Shown: positions 38,105 through 50,920, counted from the stretch's first letter. The stretch: DNA of 64,000 nucleotides from Paramecium sonneborni (GCA_905182985.1 CAJJDN010000119.1:6583-70582), one strand, 5' to 3'. Notes: generated from the sequence alone by a model not told the origin. Program-made: numbers and translations.

Positions 38105-38655
38105 ATGAATTAAAATTTTAAAATAAAAGAACTTGAATGCGGTAGAGTTTCATATTAATAAGAATCAGAACAACATAAAAAAAGTAAAAATAAATAATGT
38201 GACATATTCTAATATTTTGAATAAGTTTACATAAGCTATTGAGTCTAATAAAGTTAATTGGAAACAAAAATTATTTATTAATCTAAGTTCTTTGAGTTAT
38301 TTCCTATTATATAAATATTTCCTTCATTTTGGGTAATGTTAATATTAAGATGAAATTTATAAGAATTATAACTTACTTAAACTAGATGAACTTATTAATT
38401 CATTTAGAAATTTAAAAATTCTTTAATACATTTATATGAATAATTATTTTATTATTTTCTTAAGAAAAAGAATTAATTAATCTTATTGAAAAAGAAGAAT
38501 TTAATTCCTTATTCAAAATACAAATTTACTAATATTAATAGATAGATGTAGACATTTTTAATTCCTTATTATAAATTTATTAATAAAATGATAGATAAAA
38601 TGTATTTATAAAAGGATGTATAATCATTAAATATTTCCAACTTGTAAAGGTGTGA
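38105..38655 (+). CDS. Hypothetical protein, two frame breaks
   Basis: Coding sequence of ~180 codons from ATG 38105 to TGA 38653-38655. Blocks: MNQNFKIKELECGRVSYQQE, then NVTYSNILNKFTQAIESNKV, YQDEIYKNYNLLKLDELINS, then EKELINLIEKEEFNSLFKI and RQNVFIKGCIIIKYFQLVKV. The blocks lie in three frames; the first shift disappears if one A is removed from a seven-A run near 38180, the second lies near 38465. Composition is acidic/helical and convincing, but no family is recognised. Its last 32 bases overlap the 3' end of the oppositely directed gene at 38624. Confidence 0.5.
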
Positions 38656-39910
38656 TATAATTTTGATTCCATAATTATTTTTGTTATTCTTATTATATTG
38701 ATAAACGCTTTTTCTTGAGACATAAATAGGCAACTAGAATTGACAATAATGCAAAAACAAAGATAATCACTGGAGCCAAAATATATAACAATTTATAATC
38801 ATTTTCTTTTATATTGGCCAGATAAACTTTATTATAAGGAACTGTTTAAATAAAATCTGTATGTTAAATAAAGCCAAAAACATAAATTAAGACATCTCTG
38901 TCAAATTAATCTAAATAATCACTAACAAATTATTAATGAGAGTCATAATCAGATTAATTATGATAATATAGGGCATAATATTCTGTTAGATTCATTTTAG
39001 ATAACAATTCTTCATCTCCAAATGAACATTAAATTAAATTACTATCAACCCAATTTGATGTTATTATAATTTTGTAAAGAATAGTCTGTCCATATTGATA
39101 AATTGGAGGAATATTCAAAAAGATTTTATTCTTTTTTAATTAAACAGTTGGTGTTTAACTTTCACTTAATAAATAAACATCAGAACTTGAGCTACTTTTA
39201 AGTATTTGATACTATGATAAATAAATAAACTTTATACTTTAAAATAAAAAAAAGTATAAAAATCGTTATAATTTTAAATTCTATAAAAATATTACTAACC
39301 AGCTTAAGCCTAAAAAATATCTTAGAACCAGAAATCAACTTTTGAAGTTACATTTCTGTATTAATTATTAGGATTGACTTATTTTATTTATAACGGTCCC
39401 ATTGAAAATTCTGATTAGAATATTTCAACAAATACATAAGCAGTAGTTGATATAGTAATCATAAAATCTTCAGGGGTGAATAATTATTTATAATAAGCAA
39501 TATTTTCTTATGGTTGGGTTTTTTAATGGTATATTTAATCATATAAAAAGTTTAGCTCCTTATATAAACCTTATGTATGATAATTGTAAATTCTTATTGT
39601 ATATTCACAATCTTAAGTTTCTAAATCAGTTATCCAAATAGAAAAATAATGATCACCACATCCATTAGCAATTCTTTCTTCAGGTGTTACTATGATACTT
39701 TATTAATTCAAAGCAGTCCAAATTTTTGAAGGGATAAACTATACAATAATTTTATTTATTTACATCACAACCCAAATCAATTTAAAGGTATGGCTCTTTA
39801 ACTTTAAATTCTAAAGTAACACTGCTAATTTCAAATGAATTTAGTTCAAATTTAAAGAGTTTTAATCCATTTATTTGATATATTTAGAGAAATAGTATCG
39901 AAAATAACAT
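38624..39910 (-). CDS. Type I membrane protein, unknown family
   Basis: Intact 411-aa protein. It starts at ATG 39908-39910 with a signal peptide (MLFSILFLQIYQINGLKLF), has an extracellular/lumenal region of ~320 residues with several cysteines and N-glycosylation-type sites (for example NVT and NQS), then one membrane span (LLYILAPVIIFVFALLSILV) followed by Cys and a basic stop-transfer KKKR and a ~25-residue Gln-rich cytoplasmic tail. Introns at 39739-39763 (25 nt) and 39212-39237 (26 nt); removal leaves 1236 nt, 412 codons, TGA 38624-38626. Looks like a surface or secretory-pathway receptor-like protein. No domain recognised. Confidence 0.8.
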
Positions 39911-40408
39911 TAACTTAATTAATTTAATTTCTTAACATTATTATTAATAGCAATATGCTATTTACATTAGATTTTAATACAATATAGATTTAAATACATA
40001 TAAGTTTAGATATTTAGTATAGTTTAATTATTTCCTGATATAATTCTGATTTTAGGTTTTTTAATTAAATGTAATTTTATGTATGTTTTTAATTAAACCT
40101 AATATGAATACCTGAAATATATCATCATCAAATTTGATGAATATAAGATAAAAAGTATATTTTATTATTTAAATATATGAAAATAGCATAATAATAACTT
40201 TATTTTCAAGTATATATATTTAATTTTATAAAGATAAAATAAATTTTAAACGTTGTTTAAATTTAAAGAAAAAAATAAGAATAACCTCTATATCTGTCAA
40301 TTTTAACTTTTATTAAAGAATTTTATTTAATAAACTAATCAGAAATTCATTTTAATCTAATTAAAATTTTTTATTAATATTTATTAAAGAATTAATATAA
40401 TTAAAAAA
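39911..40408. promoter_or_regulatory. Divergent promoter region
   Basis: 498 bases between two genes transcribed away from each other, so it must hold both promoters. Nearly pure A+T. No defined motif can be named. Confidence 0.4.
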
Positions 40409-43400
40409 ATGAAAACAAAGATTGAGACTATTGGTGAAAAATAAAAAAAACTTTAAGAAGAAGAATAAAGACTTCTTACTTTGGGTTAAAACTTTTACAA
40501 ACAATATGATTTGGAATCAATAAATTTTATATCATAATTTATACCTTAATTTTTAGACTATTATGTTAATTCATAAAAGAGAGATAAGTATGTTAATTTA
40601 TTACCATTAATTTCTATAACAAATAGTCCAATTAGAAATATATTGACTAAATTTGATTTGAACCTATTATTTCCAGAAAGAATTTGGGAATTTGAAATGA
40701 CATGTAATAATAAATAATATAACTTATAGCATAATTTTTAGAATAGATGTCTAAAAATGATTCACGTTCTTTAGATTTACCTTCACTATTATTTTTAATT
40801 AAATTAATATTGTAGGGAGATTTTATAATTTATCAAATTGAAACATCATATTAATCATAATACCATTTGTATAAATTTTCAAAATTGGAGGGTAATAAAC
40901 TACCTTATTCATAATTTTATTAAATATATAATCAAAAAATTCATAAAGAAAATGTAATTGTGTAAATAATTCCAAAATAAAAATTTACTCTAAATTCTCA
41001 AAATTAGCTTGAAACTTTAAAATATGTTGATACTATTGTATTTATTTCTTAAGGAGGTTATAATTATAATGATTGTATTAAGAAACATAATATCCAATAA
41101 GATGAAGATCCTTTCCTTTAAGATGATTTTAGTGTAATATAAGAAATATAAAAACCTAAAAAATATGGTTAAATTAAAATTGGAGATACTCCTGCAGCTT
41201 AAGTTTATAATTATACTATTCCAAGAATATATAAAGTAAATAAATTTTAACCATAAGATTATGTATTTAACTAAAAATTTTAAAGATGGATTAAAACAGT
41301 AAATTTTGTTAATCTTTAAAAAAGATAGTAATAATAGAATGAAATTAAAGCATCATTCTATTTATTAAAAAAATACTTATTTACTCCAAATTTTTAATAA
41401 TATCAAAATTTATTAAAAAATATTAAGAGTGAAAAATTTATAATAAATATGGAATAGTTTTAAGCAATTTCTGAAGAATGTGATACAATATTAATAGGTA
41501 GAAGTGGAACTGGTAAAACTACTATTTCATTGTTAAAATTATTTATCACTGATGCAATATTTATGTTAAGATAAAATTTAGATTTATATAAAGAATCTAA
41601 TTATAAAATAAATATGTAATATAATGAATAATTATAAAATGGAATATAATTAAAAACATTATTTTTAACATCTAGTCCATTATTAGCTTAATAAATAAAA
41701 TAAAAATATGATAAATTAGTAAAAAATGTTGAAGATAGTTTAAATCAAAAAAAACAGTATTAAAATTTTTAAGAAAAACTAAAAAATAATTTAGAAGATA
41801 GCACAGTCTAAATTTTAGATATTTTAGGAGAAGAAGATGATAAGGAAAGTTAATTTGAAGTTTAAGAAGAAGAAGAAAATGATGAAGACATAGATTAATA
41901 TGAAAAAGAAATGGGATAATTTTAAAAAATGTAAGATATTAAATCTTTTCCTGCATTTCTAACAATAAGAAAATTATTATTTTTAATAGATTCCTCATTA
42001 ACAAACCCATTTTTTAAAAATAAAGATTAAATTCATAGATCAGCATAATGGCATAATGAATATTTTGGAGTATTAAGTTTAAATTAAAATGTTAATAATA
42101 ATTGTTCAGATAAATTAGATGTTGAAGTGAATGATTTAGACTCAAAAGATATAATATATCATAACAATAGATTAAAAGAAGTAACTTTAGAATGTTTTAA
42201 AGACTTTTTTTGGCCAAAAATTCTATCAGAATTTAATTGGATTGAAAGATAAAGTTATAATTCTATAAGTCCTACAATTGTATGGTCAGATATAATAAAT
42301 ACTATTAAAGGACATGAGACAGCATATTAACATAGAAATTATCATATTAGCTAAGAAAAATATAATTATTGTCGTTAAAACTAATATTATTCTTAACCAG
42401 ATAAAATTTTTAAATTATTTTTAATTTATGAATAATTAAAAGTTAAATATGGATATTATGATATACTTGATGTTATTAATCATATCAATTATTAATAAGT
42501 ATATTGTTATGATTAAATTGAATATATGCATTATCTTATACTTGATGAACTTTAAGATGTTCCTAAAGCTTTATTAATACTATTAAATAGAATGACTTAA
42601 GTTTAATTATTTTTAGCTGGAGATAATGCATAAAATATTGTTAAAGGAATTGGAATTAAATTTTCAGATATTTTTGATTGTCTTGAAAATGAAAAAAAAT
42701 AATAAAAATCTATTAAATTGACTAAAACATCTTTAACTAGATTAAAATATAACTTTAGATCTACCAATTAAATATTATAATTAGGTAATGTAATAGTCAA
42801 TGCACTTGAATTATTTTTCCCAAAATATCTTGATATTCTATAAAAAGAAAAATCAATTTATTAAGGTCCAAAACCAACTATTATTTAAAGTATTAAAAAT
42901 TAAGATTTATTGAATTATTTATTTAAATAGTATAAAAATAAATAAAGTAATGTAGATTTTGGTTATAATTCAGTAATAATAGTTAGAGATTAAGATTCTA
43001 AATTAAAAATACCAATAGAATTATAAAATGCCATAATTTTAACTATTTATGAAGCAAAAGGTTTAGAATTTGATGATGTTATTCTTTTTAATTATTTTTC
43101 TGATGCCAAAGATGATGATGAAAATGCATGGAATATACTTTAATCATTAGAAATAGTCAAAATTAAAATGGATAAACATGATTGGAGTACAAAAAGTAAA
43201 AATTATATATTTATATTTAGCAAATAAAAACTAATTTTTAACACACACTAATTTAAGTAAACATGAAGTAGAATTAACAAAAATGCAATTTAGAAATATT
43301 AATTAAAAATAGAAATAGAATATTTAAATTCAGGATTCAAATAAAATTAATTTATCATTATAATAAGAATTAAAATAACTTTATGTGGCTATAACTAGGC

Positions 43401-46400
43401 CAAAAAAGAAATTAATAATATTTGATTAATCTTTATAGAATAGATATTATATATAAAATATTTGGGAAGAAATGGGATTTGTTGAAGTAATACAAGAAAC
43501 TTAATTATAATAAATCTAAGAATATTAATTTATATTATCATTTTCAATAGATAACAAATCAAATTGGAAAAGATAGGGATATAGAATGCTTAAATAAAAT
43601 AATTATGAATAAGCTTATAAATGTTTTATGCTAGCATCAGAAATTGAATTAGCAAAGAAATCTATGGCTTATAATTTAGCAACATAGGCTACTGTTAATT
43701 ATTCTAATAATTTTTATTTATTTATAAAAGCAGCAGAATTATTTGAGGAAATAAATTTACATAAAAGAGCAGCTTCTTGTTACTTTTCTGGAAAGAATTA
43801 TTAGAAGGCATTTGAATTATATTAATAACTAAATTGTAAAAATGAAATGGCTGAATCAGCTTATTTTTCTGGATAATATTAATTAGCTGGTCAAATATTT
43901 TCAGAATTAGGTGAAGTTAGAAGATCTATTGAATGTTTTAATAAATAGAATCTTTGGGATGATTCTATAAAATAACTTACTTTAAATAAAGATTAATTTA
44001 CTACAGAAGAAAAGATGATGTTCTTAAATATTATAATTCCATAATATTTGAAAAATATTATTGAAGATATTGAAAAAAAAGAATTATTAGAATAATAAAA
44101 ATAATCTATCATTAATCCAAATGATGAAACTGAAAGTTTTTAAGTTGAAAATTCTATTTTAAATTAAACTTAATCTTAAAATAATAATGTTGAAAATGAT
44201 TAGTAAATTATCAATTTAGAAAATAATGAAGATTAATAATCTTTTTAAGTTTTTAAAGAAGATTCATTTGATCATTTATCTATTTATGATCCAGATGATG
44301 AATGGATTAAACCAGAAAATAAATCTTTAATTAAATCTATTGCATCCTCTAGTATTCAATCCAAATTTACTAATGTTTTATTAATGAATTAACCAACAAA
44401 TATTCCACTTCTTAAATCAAGAATAAATATTTTTATTTAAAATAATATTATGTTAGAATTAGCTGAAAGATTTTAATTATTTTAAGATGAATTTAAATTA
44501 CTTTTAGAAAATTAAAAAAGCTAATGTGTCTTATTATCATTTAGAAATTAAGATGAAAAAGAATTTGATCATATGATTAATTTTTTATATGATTTTGAAA
44601 AATTTGATTTAGAATTTGTGTACTTTACTTTAGATATTTTAGAACATTTTAAAAGTTTTAAACTATGTATTTATGTTTGTAATCAATTTAAATTATCATC
44701 ACATTTAGGTAGATATTTAGTTTCTTTAGCTTCATAATATACACCTATTACAAAAAATAATTTTAAATTAGAAAATTGGATTATTGGTAATAATTTAAAA
44801 AGAAAACGTTTATTAGATTAAGCCATTGTAGCTTAATTAGCATTTATAAATATTTTAGAATCAATTAATCCAATATATTTATCATTTAAAAATGAAGAAT
44901 AACTTCATTCGTCTAATAGTTTTGGAATAGATTGTTATAAATAATTAATTGGATTAGGTTATTGGAAAACTATTATTTATTAATTAAACTATTAAAATGC
45001 AATAAATTTATGTCAATCTTTCAATAATTATTAAGATTTGATAAACTTAATTTAAAAAATTAAAGAATAAAGAAAATTAACAGAAGAAGAACATTATTAA
45101 TTAATTAAATATAATTATTTTATTTAATTAGAATAATATTTTCTATAAAATTAATCTTAGAATGTTAATTTTGATTAAGAATTCGAGATAACGATTTAAT
45201 GTGTTTCCTAAAAAAAATTAACTAAATCTAATTTAACATAATTAATAAATAATTCAAAATTAAATCAAGTAAACCTAACAAATTAAGAGAAACTTAAATA
45301 ATTAGAATCTATAATTTTAGGTATGTTTTGTTCTATGGGAATAATAAAATTTGAATTTGATTAATATTCTACTATTATTGATTTAATTTAACAATAATAA
45401 TACGTTATAAATCAATTACCATTTGCTTAAAAAAGATCAAATATAATTGAAGCACTTTAATTTATATTTAAATTCTCTTTTCCTATTGGAGAGATAATGA
45501 TAGATTTTTCTTAATATTGTATTATACATATAACATCGAAACTAATTAAAAATGTTAATGAATAAATGATATTTATGGATATTGCATATGAATATGTTTT
45601 GATACCTTTTGAAACATTAGGAAAATTAATAAAATAATATTTATATAATTAAAAACCAATCTAAATATTATATTAAACTATTCAAAATTAATAAGAAGAA
45701 TAAGATATAACAACTATTTTTTAATGTTTAAAATAAAGATTATAATATTAATATGAGAATGTTCTTACATATTTAACTTAGACATCAAAAGATCAAGCAG
45801 ATTATTATTCAAAAGTTGTATATGGAAATAGATAAAAAAATATTTAAAATATAGTTGAAGATCATGAAACTTCTATTTTACATTTTTCTAAATTTGATGA
45901 GATTAGAACTTTTCATAAATGGTTATTATAAACTAATAATAGATTTAATAAAATGAATAAATAATTTAAATATTATTTAAAAAATGAAAGTATAGTTTTA
46001 TTTGAGTAAGGTATTAATAATTCAAAATAAAAACATGGTTATTTTATCTTAGCCTTAAATTTGTTACACTTCTAAAATGATATACCATTAGCTATTTTTA
46101 CATTATAGAATATGAAAGATTAAGATGAATCAGATTATTATATAAAATATCTAGAATTTTTAGAATGTTAACATTACGGTATTATTGAAGATTCATTTGA
46201 TTGCTTTATTGAATTTAGTTAATATTTTGAAAATAAAATATATTTAGATGAATGGATAAATCATTTAATTAGAATTGCCATCAAATTACTTTTAGCATAA
46301 GAAGGAATTAAACAAATCTTTATTCCATAAAAATATTTAAACTTTATTTCCTTTTAATTAAAAATTGAGCAACCATTGTTTACAATAACTAAAGATGATA

Positions 46401-47017
46401 TTATTTAAGATTTTATTGATTAAGTCTTAAATTATATAGTTGCATGTAATTCAGAACATTATGAATATTTAAGTAATTTATTATTAATTGTCTTTTTGCT
46501 TAATTTATCGAATCTATCTGATAATATAAAAGATAAATTATGCCAAACTTTTTCTGATTCTCATACATTTCCATATTATAAATTATTGTACTAATCTTTA
46601 AATCAAAAAAATCCAAAATTACGATAAGATTTAATTCATAATATTGATATATTATTTATCAAAGGATTTTTTGAAGAAAAACTCATTTTAATATAGATTT
46701 GTTAAAATTAAAGTAATTTAAAATCTGAAATAATATACTAAAATTGTTTAAACAAATGGGAAAGTTACTTTTAAGAAGCTTAGTAAATTAAATAAAATGG
46801 AATAAATTTATTAAAAAAATGGAGATAATTTAAATAATAACATAAAAATATGAAATTATTCAAAATTAAATAAATTCCTTAAGTTATACGATATTAGCAA
46901 TTTTATAAATTATTATTAAAAGATTTTAAATTTTTAGAAAATCAAGAAAATTTCATATCAAAAATATATAATTTATAAGAGTATTTTTATTATTATTTAT
47001 TTTTAGAGAATTATTGA
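40409..47017 (+). CDS. UvrD-like SF1 helicase with TPR-like repeats
   Basis: Intact 2185-aa protein. It carries all superfamily 1 helicase motifs in order: Walker A GRSGTGKTT (residue ~352), Walker B LDELQDVPKAL (~702), motif III FLAGDNAQNI (~728), motif IV YNFRSTNQIL (~772), motif V YEAKGLEFDDVIL (~875) and motif VI LYVAITRPKKKLIIF (~977). The fit is to UvrD/Rep-type helicases, most like the TRANK1-type giants in which the helicase is followed by TPR repeats. TPR-like units are visible after it (NYEQAYKCFMLASEIELAKK, AAELFEEINLHKRAASCYF). A long acidic stretch (EEEENDEDID) interrupts the helicase between motifs I and II. The last ~1000 residues are helical and unassigned. Introns: 40704-40729 (26 nt), 43196-43220 (25 nt). 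Start ATG 40409; TGA 47015-47017. Frame arithmetic closes exactly. Confidence 0.88.
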
Positions 47018-47031
47018 AAACGAGATAAAAA

Positions 47032-47337
47032 ATGAAAAGAGGTGCAGATTTTTAGTTTGTAAATTAAATTTTAAATAACTCTACAAATATATTAAAAGAA
47101 ATAAATAATGGAAATCTTTAATTTGACCTTTTTGAAGAATTATAATAGAAATATTAAAATTGGAAAGATAAGATTAATTTATTTGAGAAAAATGAATAAG
47201 AACTTCTAGAAAGAAATAGATAAATTCTCAAATTAAAATGGTAAAAATTATAAGCAGGAGTTAAAGTACAAAATAAGTTTGATTCATAAAAAATTAAAAC
47301 TGTAGAGGAACATTTAGATGAAGATTCTCAAGATTGA
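47032..47337 (+). CDS. Hypothetical 101-aa protein
   Basis: Complete frame, ATG 47032-47034 to TGA 47335-47337, beginning only 14 bases after the helicase stop. It is helical and charged, with a Trp-rich middle (QNWKDKINLFEKNEQELLER, LKWQKLQAGVK) and an acidic end (EEHLDEDSQD). Glutamines are coded mostly by TAA/TAG as in other genes here. No family recognised. The very short gap leaves almost no room for a separate promoter and terminator, so the two genes may be read together or this may be a terminal exon. Confidence 0.65.
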
Positions 47338-47880
47338 TATAACATACCACATTTAAGATAAATATTTTATAACTTTATAATCAGAATTGTAATTTTTCTA
47401 ATTAGTTTTTTTTAATTGATTTTTTATAATAGTTAATGATTATTTTATATAATTCTTTTAATTTAAGTCTGTAATTGTAATTTTAAATCTTAGTATTAAT
47501 GGAAAGGGTTCTTTTAAAACATATTCTTCATAATCTTATTTTCTAAGTTAATTTATAATAGTCCAAAATTTTTATAATAAAATACTCAGACTTTTTCATT
47601 ATAAGAAGCTAACTTTATTGAGTAATAATAAATATAATAATCAGAATCATAAAAATGTTAGACTAGTTAAAAACAATCAAAATAATTTGTTAATCTGTTT
47701 TTAATGATTCTTTCTTATTAAAAATTTAACTTATAATAAATTTAAAGGACCACACCGTTCATCTTTTTATGTCGATATCCTCCAAATTTCTAAATTATAA
47801 TTTCTACTTTCTAATTTAGATTTCTTAGTATGAGATATTCAATGCAATAATATTTTATTCTATTCAGCAATGATATTATT
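47328..47880 (-). pseudogene. Doubtful minus-strand frame with internal TGA
   Basis: One frame runs from about 47880 to TGA 47328-47330 with a single internal TGA at 47586-47588. It contains EIIIQKFGGYRHKKMNGVVL and KIMKNMFQKNPFHQYQDLKL, which look coding. No ATG is obvious and no family recognised. It overlaps the end of the 101-aa gene by 10 bases on the other strand. Confidence 0.3.
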
Positions 47881-48414
47881 TATAAAAATCAATTATTTAA
47901 AATTTAAGATTAAATAAATATTTAAACAAAAACGATGACTATCATAAAAAATATTATATTTGTTAATATCATTAATTCATAGTCATATTTTAAAAAAATA
48001 TAATTTATTTTGTGTGTTGTATTTATTATAAATAAATTTTGTAAAGGTTTTAAGAGAATTGTATTTTTCTATATGAAAATGATTGATGTTGATTAACTAT
48101 TATATAAACAAATTTAAAGAAGTAATATAACTCTTATTTTTAACGCAATTTTTGTTCTAATCTGAATTTATATTTGTAAGTTGGATTTAAAATAAATCTG
48201 AATATATTTATTTTCATTTCTAAATTTGTAAAATGGATCTTCTTTGAAGTATTTGTTAGCATCTCCTATTTTAAAAAAGATACAATTAATAATTTAATTT
48301 AGTATTACAATTTTCTTTAATCTTTTTCTTTTATTATGTTATTATATATATATTTCAAATAAAAATAATAATAATTTTTTAAAATATCCTAAATTAAATA
48401 AATTATTTAATATT
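47881..48414. other. Intergenic, no gene seen
   Basis: Very A+T rich; no frame of convincing composition. Confidence 0.5.
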
Positions 48415-49344
48415 TCAATCCACACTTAATTTCCATTATTTAATTTAGGCTTAGCAATTCCTAAGATGATCCTAATTTATTATATGTTGCATGGTACTAA
48501 AATTTAAATTAAGCTCTTCTAATTAAATCATTATACAAAGTATGTATCCTTAAAGTTAATATCTACAAATATCATCCCATATAAATTTTGGAATTAAAAT
48601 TTAATTTTAGGAATTGATTAACGAGTTAACATAATAAGTTTGGTTTTTCATTTTTATATTGTTATTTGCAAAAAATCTAGAAGTAAAATTTTTAGCATCC
48701 TAACTTTAATTCAACAATTTGAGCAATTATTTAAATTATTGATATATATCTATTCTCTCTTAAATTTAAATAAAATCAAAATATTTCGCATAATTATCAA
48801 TAAAAAAAGAAAATTCGACATATTCATTTAAATTCTCTGTTTTTATTAGTTATTAAATCATATTTCTTCTATATTTTTCAGCTTAATTTAAAAAATTTTG
48901 CGATTCTTTTACATTATTTTTATTCAAATACTATAAAGATTAGTTCCATATATCCCCCTATAATTATGAATTATATAAAACAAATTTATTAAATTCTGAA
49001 GATTGTTCTAAAATAAAATTCTTTATTCCAATTAAAGCGGAATTCAAATCTAATTATTTATTTTTTTAATCATTTAAATGAGGTGGAAATTAATTTAAAA
49101 ACTCTTACACGATGTTTTGTTCTTTAATAAAAAGTTATAATTTATTGTTAAAAGTAAATTCACAATATAAAATGGGATTGGCATTATATTATCTAAGTTT
49201 TGCTAAGTAGAATTCAATTGTTTTAATAATTCTTTACGCCTTTTGATCCAATTATTCTTTGTACTTAAATCCAATCTAATTATTCTTTATTATATTTTCA
49301 ATAGATTATTAGTACTAATTAAAGTCTATATCTGAGGGTGTCAT
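48415..49344 (-). CDS. Hypothetical 309-aa helical protein
   Basis: Intact single-exon gene, ATG 49342-49344 to TGA 48415-48417, 310 codons. It starts MTPSDIDFNQYQQSIENIIK and is rich in Gln, Asn and Leu with helical character; other recognisable stretches are EYVEFSFFIDNYAKYFDFIQ, QILIPKFIWDDICRYQLQ and a C-terminal QDHLRNCQAQIKQWKLSVD. Most glutamines use TAA/TAG. No membrane span, signal peptide or known domain. The uninterrupted frame, acidic/aromatic mix and clear start near a less A+T-rich leader (around 49330-49370) make it a real gene, but its function is unknown. Confidence 0.72.
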
Positions 49345-50189
49345 ATTCTACAACCCCTTATAATTAGTTTAATTTAACCCTGTGTTCATATTCATAAAAA
49401 TTATAATAGAAATTTGTTTATATTTATGTTAAGAATATATATGATAATATTATAATCAATTTATATTATGATAATATTGAATATCCACAAAAATAGTACT
49501 TTAAGTTAATAATATAAAACGTACACCATAATGATATTAATGGTAGGATGATTATAAAATTACTAATACTTAATAAGAATAGAAAAGAATATGAAAGTAA
49601 TTGAGAATATGAATTATGAAATGATAGTTTAATTAAATATAAATTAACTTCCTTAAAATTTAATTCAAAATTAAAACGAAAGCTTATGTGTAATGATGAC
49701 TTTAATCTTAAGGAAAAGTTATATATAATTAATTTAACAAGAATTTTCATCATTAAAAGATGAATTTAATTAAGAAAATGTTAAAGATAAAATTAGTTTG
49801 AAAAAAATATTTAGTATTTTTGGATGTGTAAAAAATTTACTTAAAATTTGTCAAGCAATGTTAGAGCAATTAAAATAAATGTAAAAAATTGAAGAATCAT
49901 CCTATAAGTATGCTTATTAAGCTTTTAATTTTTTAAAAATTTAGAAGCTTAATTTTAATTTAATAATAATCAGGATCAAAAATCCTAAGAGAGATCCTAT
50001 GTAGGTATAGTTTATCTACAGTTTTTTTATAAAAGATTCATTTATTATATAATAATACTACAATGTAGTAAATATTATAATTTTTCTATTAATTAAGTCT
50101 TTTTTATTATTCTACAAGAAAATTTGATTATATAAGCATAATTAACAGATTAGTAGAATGAAATATAATATTATTAATAACTTAATTGT
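49345..50189. other. Intergenic with a doubtful frame
   Basis: A plus-strand frame at about 49460-49756 (GRMIIKLLILNKNRKEYES, FNSKLKRKLMCNDDFNLKEK) is broken by two TGA codons, near 49588 and 49600. The 95-codon minus-strand frame at 49466-49753 is its hydrophobic shadow. Neither is called a gene. The rest is plain A+T-rich spacer. Confidence 0.4.
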
Positions 50190-50920
50190 TCACATTTAAT
50201 ATTTTTCAAAAAATTGGATCATTAATTAAATAACTTAATTATTTACAGTATGTTTCATATTTGGAATAATGATATGTTAATAATTTTCTCGATTAGGAAT
50301 ATTTAATCTTTCAAGACTTCTTGATAAAAAATCACAAGGAACTACTTTGTCAGCACTTCCATGAATAATTAGAAGAGGAGTTTTATCTTAAATTTATTAT
50401 AATTTAGTTGTAGGAAATAAATCTCCTGATAAACCAACTATTCCTCCTAAAGTTTAAGAAAAACTTAAACCAACTTCTAATGCCATACAACAACCTTAAG
50501 AAAATCCTCCTATATATACATTTTTAGCTGAAACTATTTCAATTTCATCATTTAGATATTTCATTATTAATTATTTTGATTCCTCAATTTCATCTATAGA
50601 AACAGTCTTAATAATAATAATAATAATAAATTATTTACAGTTTTAAAATAATCCAATTCTTAATTTTTTTCTATATCAGGTTGAATTACTTTAATATCAA
50701 ACCAACTTGAACAATATACTCCCTTATTAATAGTGACAGGTCGATTAGGAGCTTATAATAAAAGTATTTTAGTTTATTTTTTAACAATTGGACATTGTTA
50801 AAATGTATTCAAAAATCCATATGCAGTATCACATAATCCATGCATCCAAATTAATGAATATTTATGATCACATTTTGGAAAAAGAATTATACTTCCATCA
50901 GGTTGTTTTTATGGATTCAT
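50190..50920 (-). CDS. Acyl-protein thioesterase / carboxylesterase
   Basis: Intact 232-aa alpha/beta hydrolase of the phospholipase/carboxylesterase (APT/LYPLA) type, expected to cleave fatty-acyl thioesters from S-acylated proteins or acyl esters of lysophospholipids in the cytosol. Visible parts: oxyanion motif LIWMHGLCDT (residues 23-32), nucleophile elbow GGFSQGC with Ser130, acid residue Asp180 in IIHGSADKVVP and His213 in NMKHTV. Length matches the family (about 220-230 aa). Start ATG 50918-50920 (MNPQKQPDGSIILFPK), TGA 50190-50192. One 32-nt intron at 50607-50638 made largely of an (ATT)n repeat and ending AAG. No signal peptide. It reads away from the 1.7-kb spacer on its right. Confidence 0.88.
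50608..50630. repeat. (TAA)n microsatellite inside an intron
   Basis: About seven perfect TAA units (plus strand), filling most of the single 32-nt intron of the thioesterase gene. Confidence 0.9.

Noticed and set aside
49466..49753. 95-codon minus-strand hydrophobic frame
   Set aside because: Composition (Leu, Ile, Ser, Phe) is that of an antisense frame; the plus strand is the better coding candidate, although itself broken by TGA.
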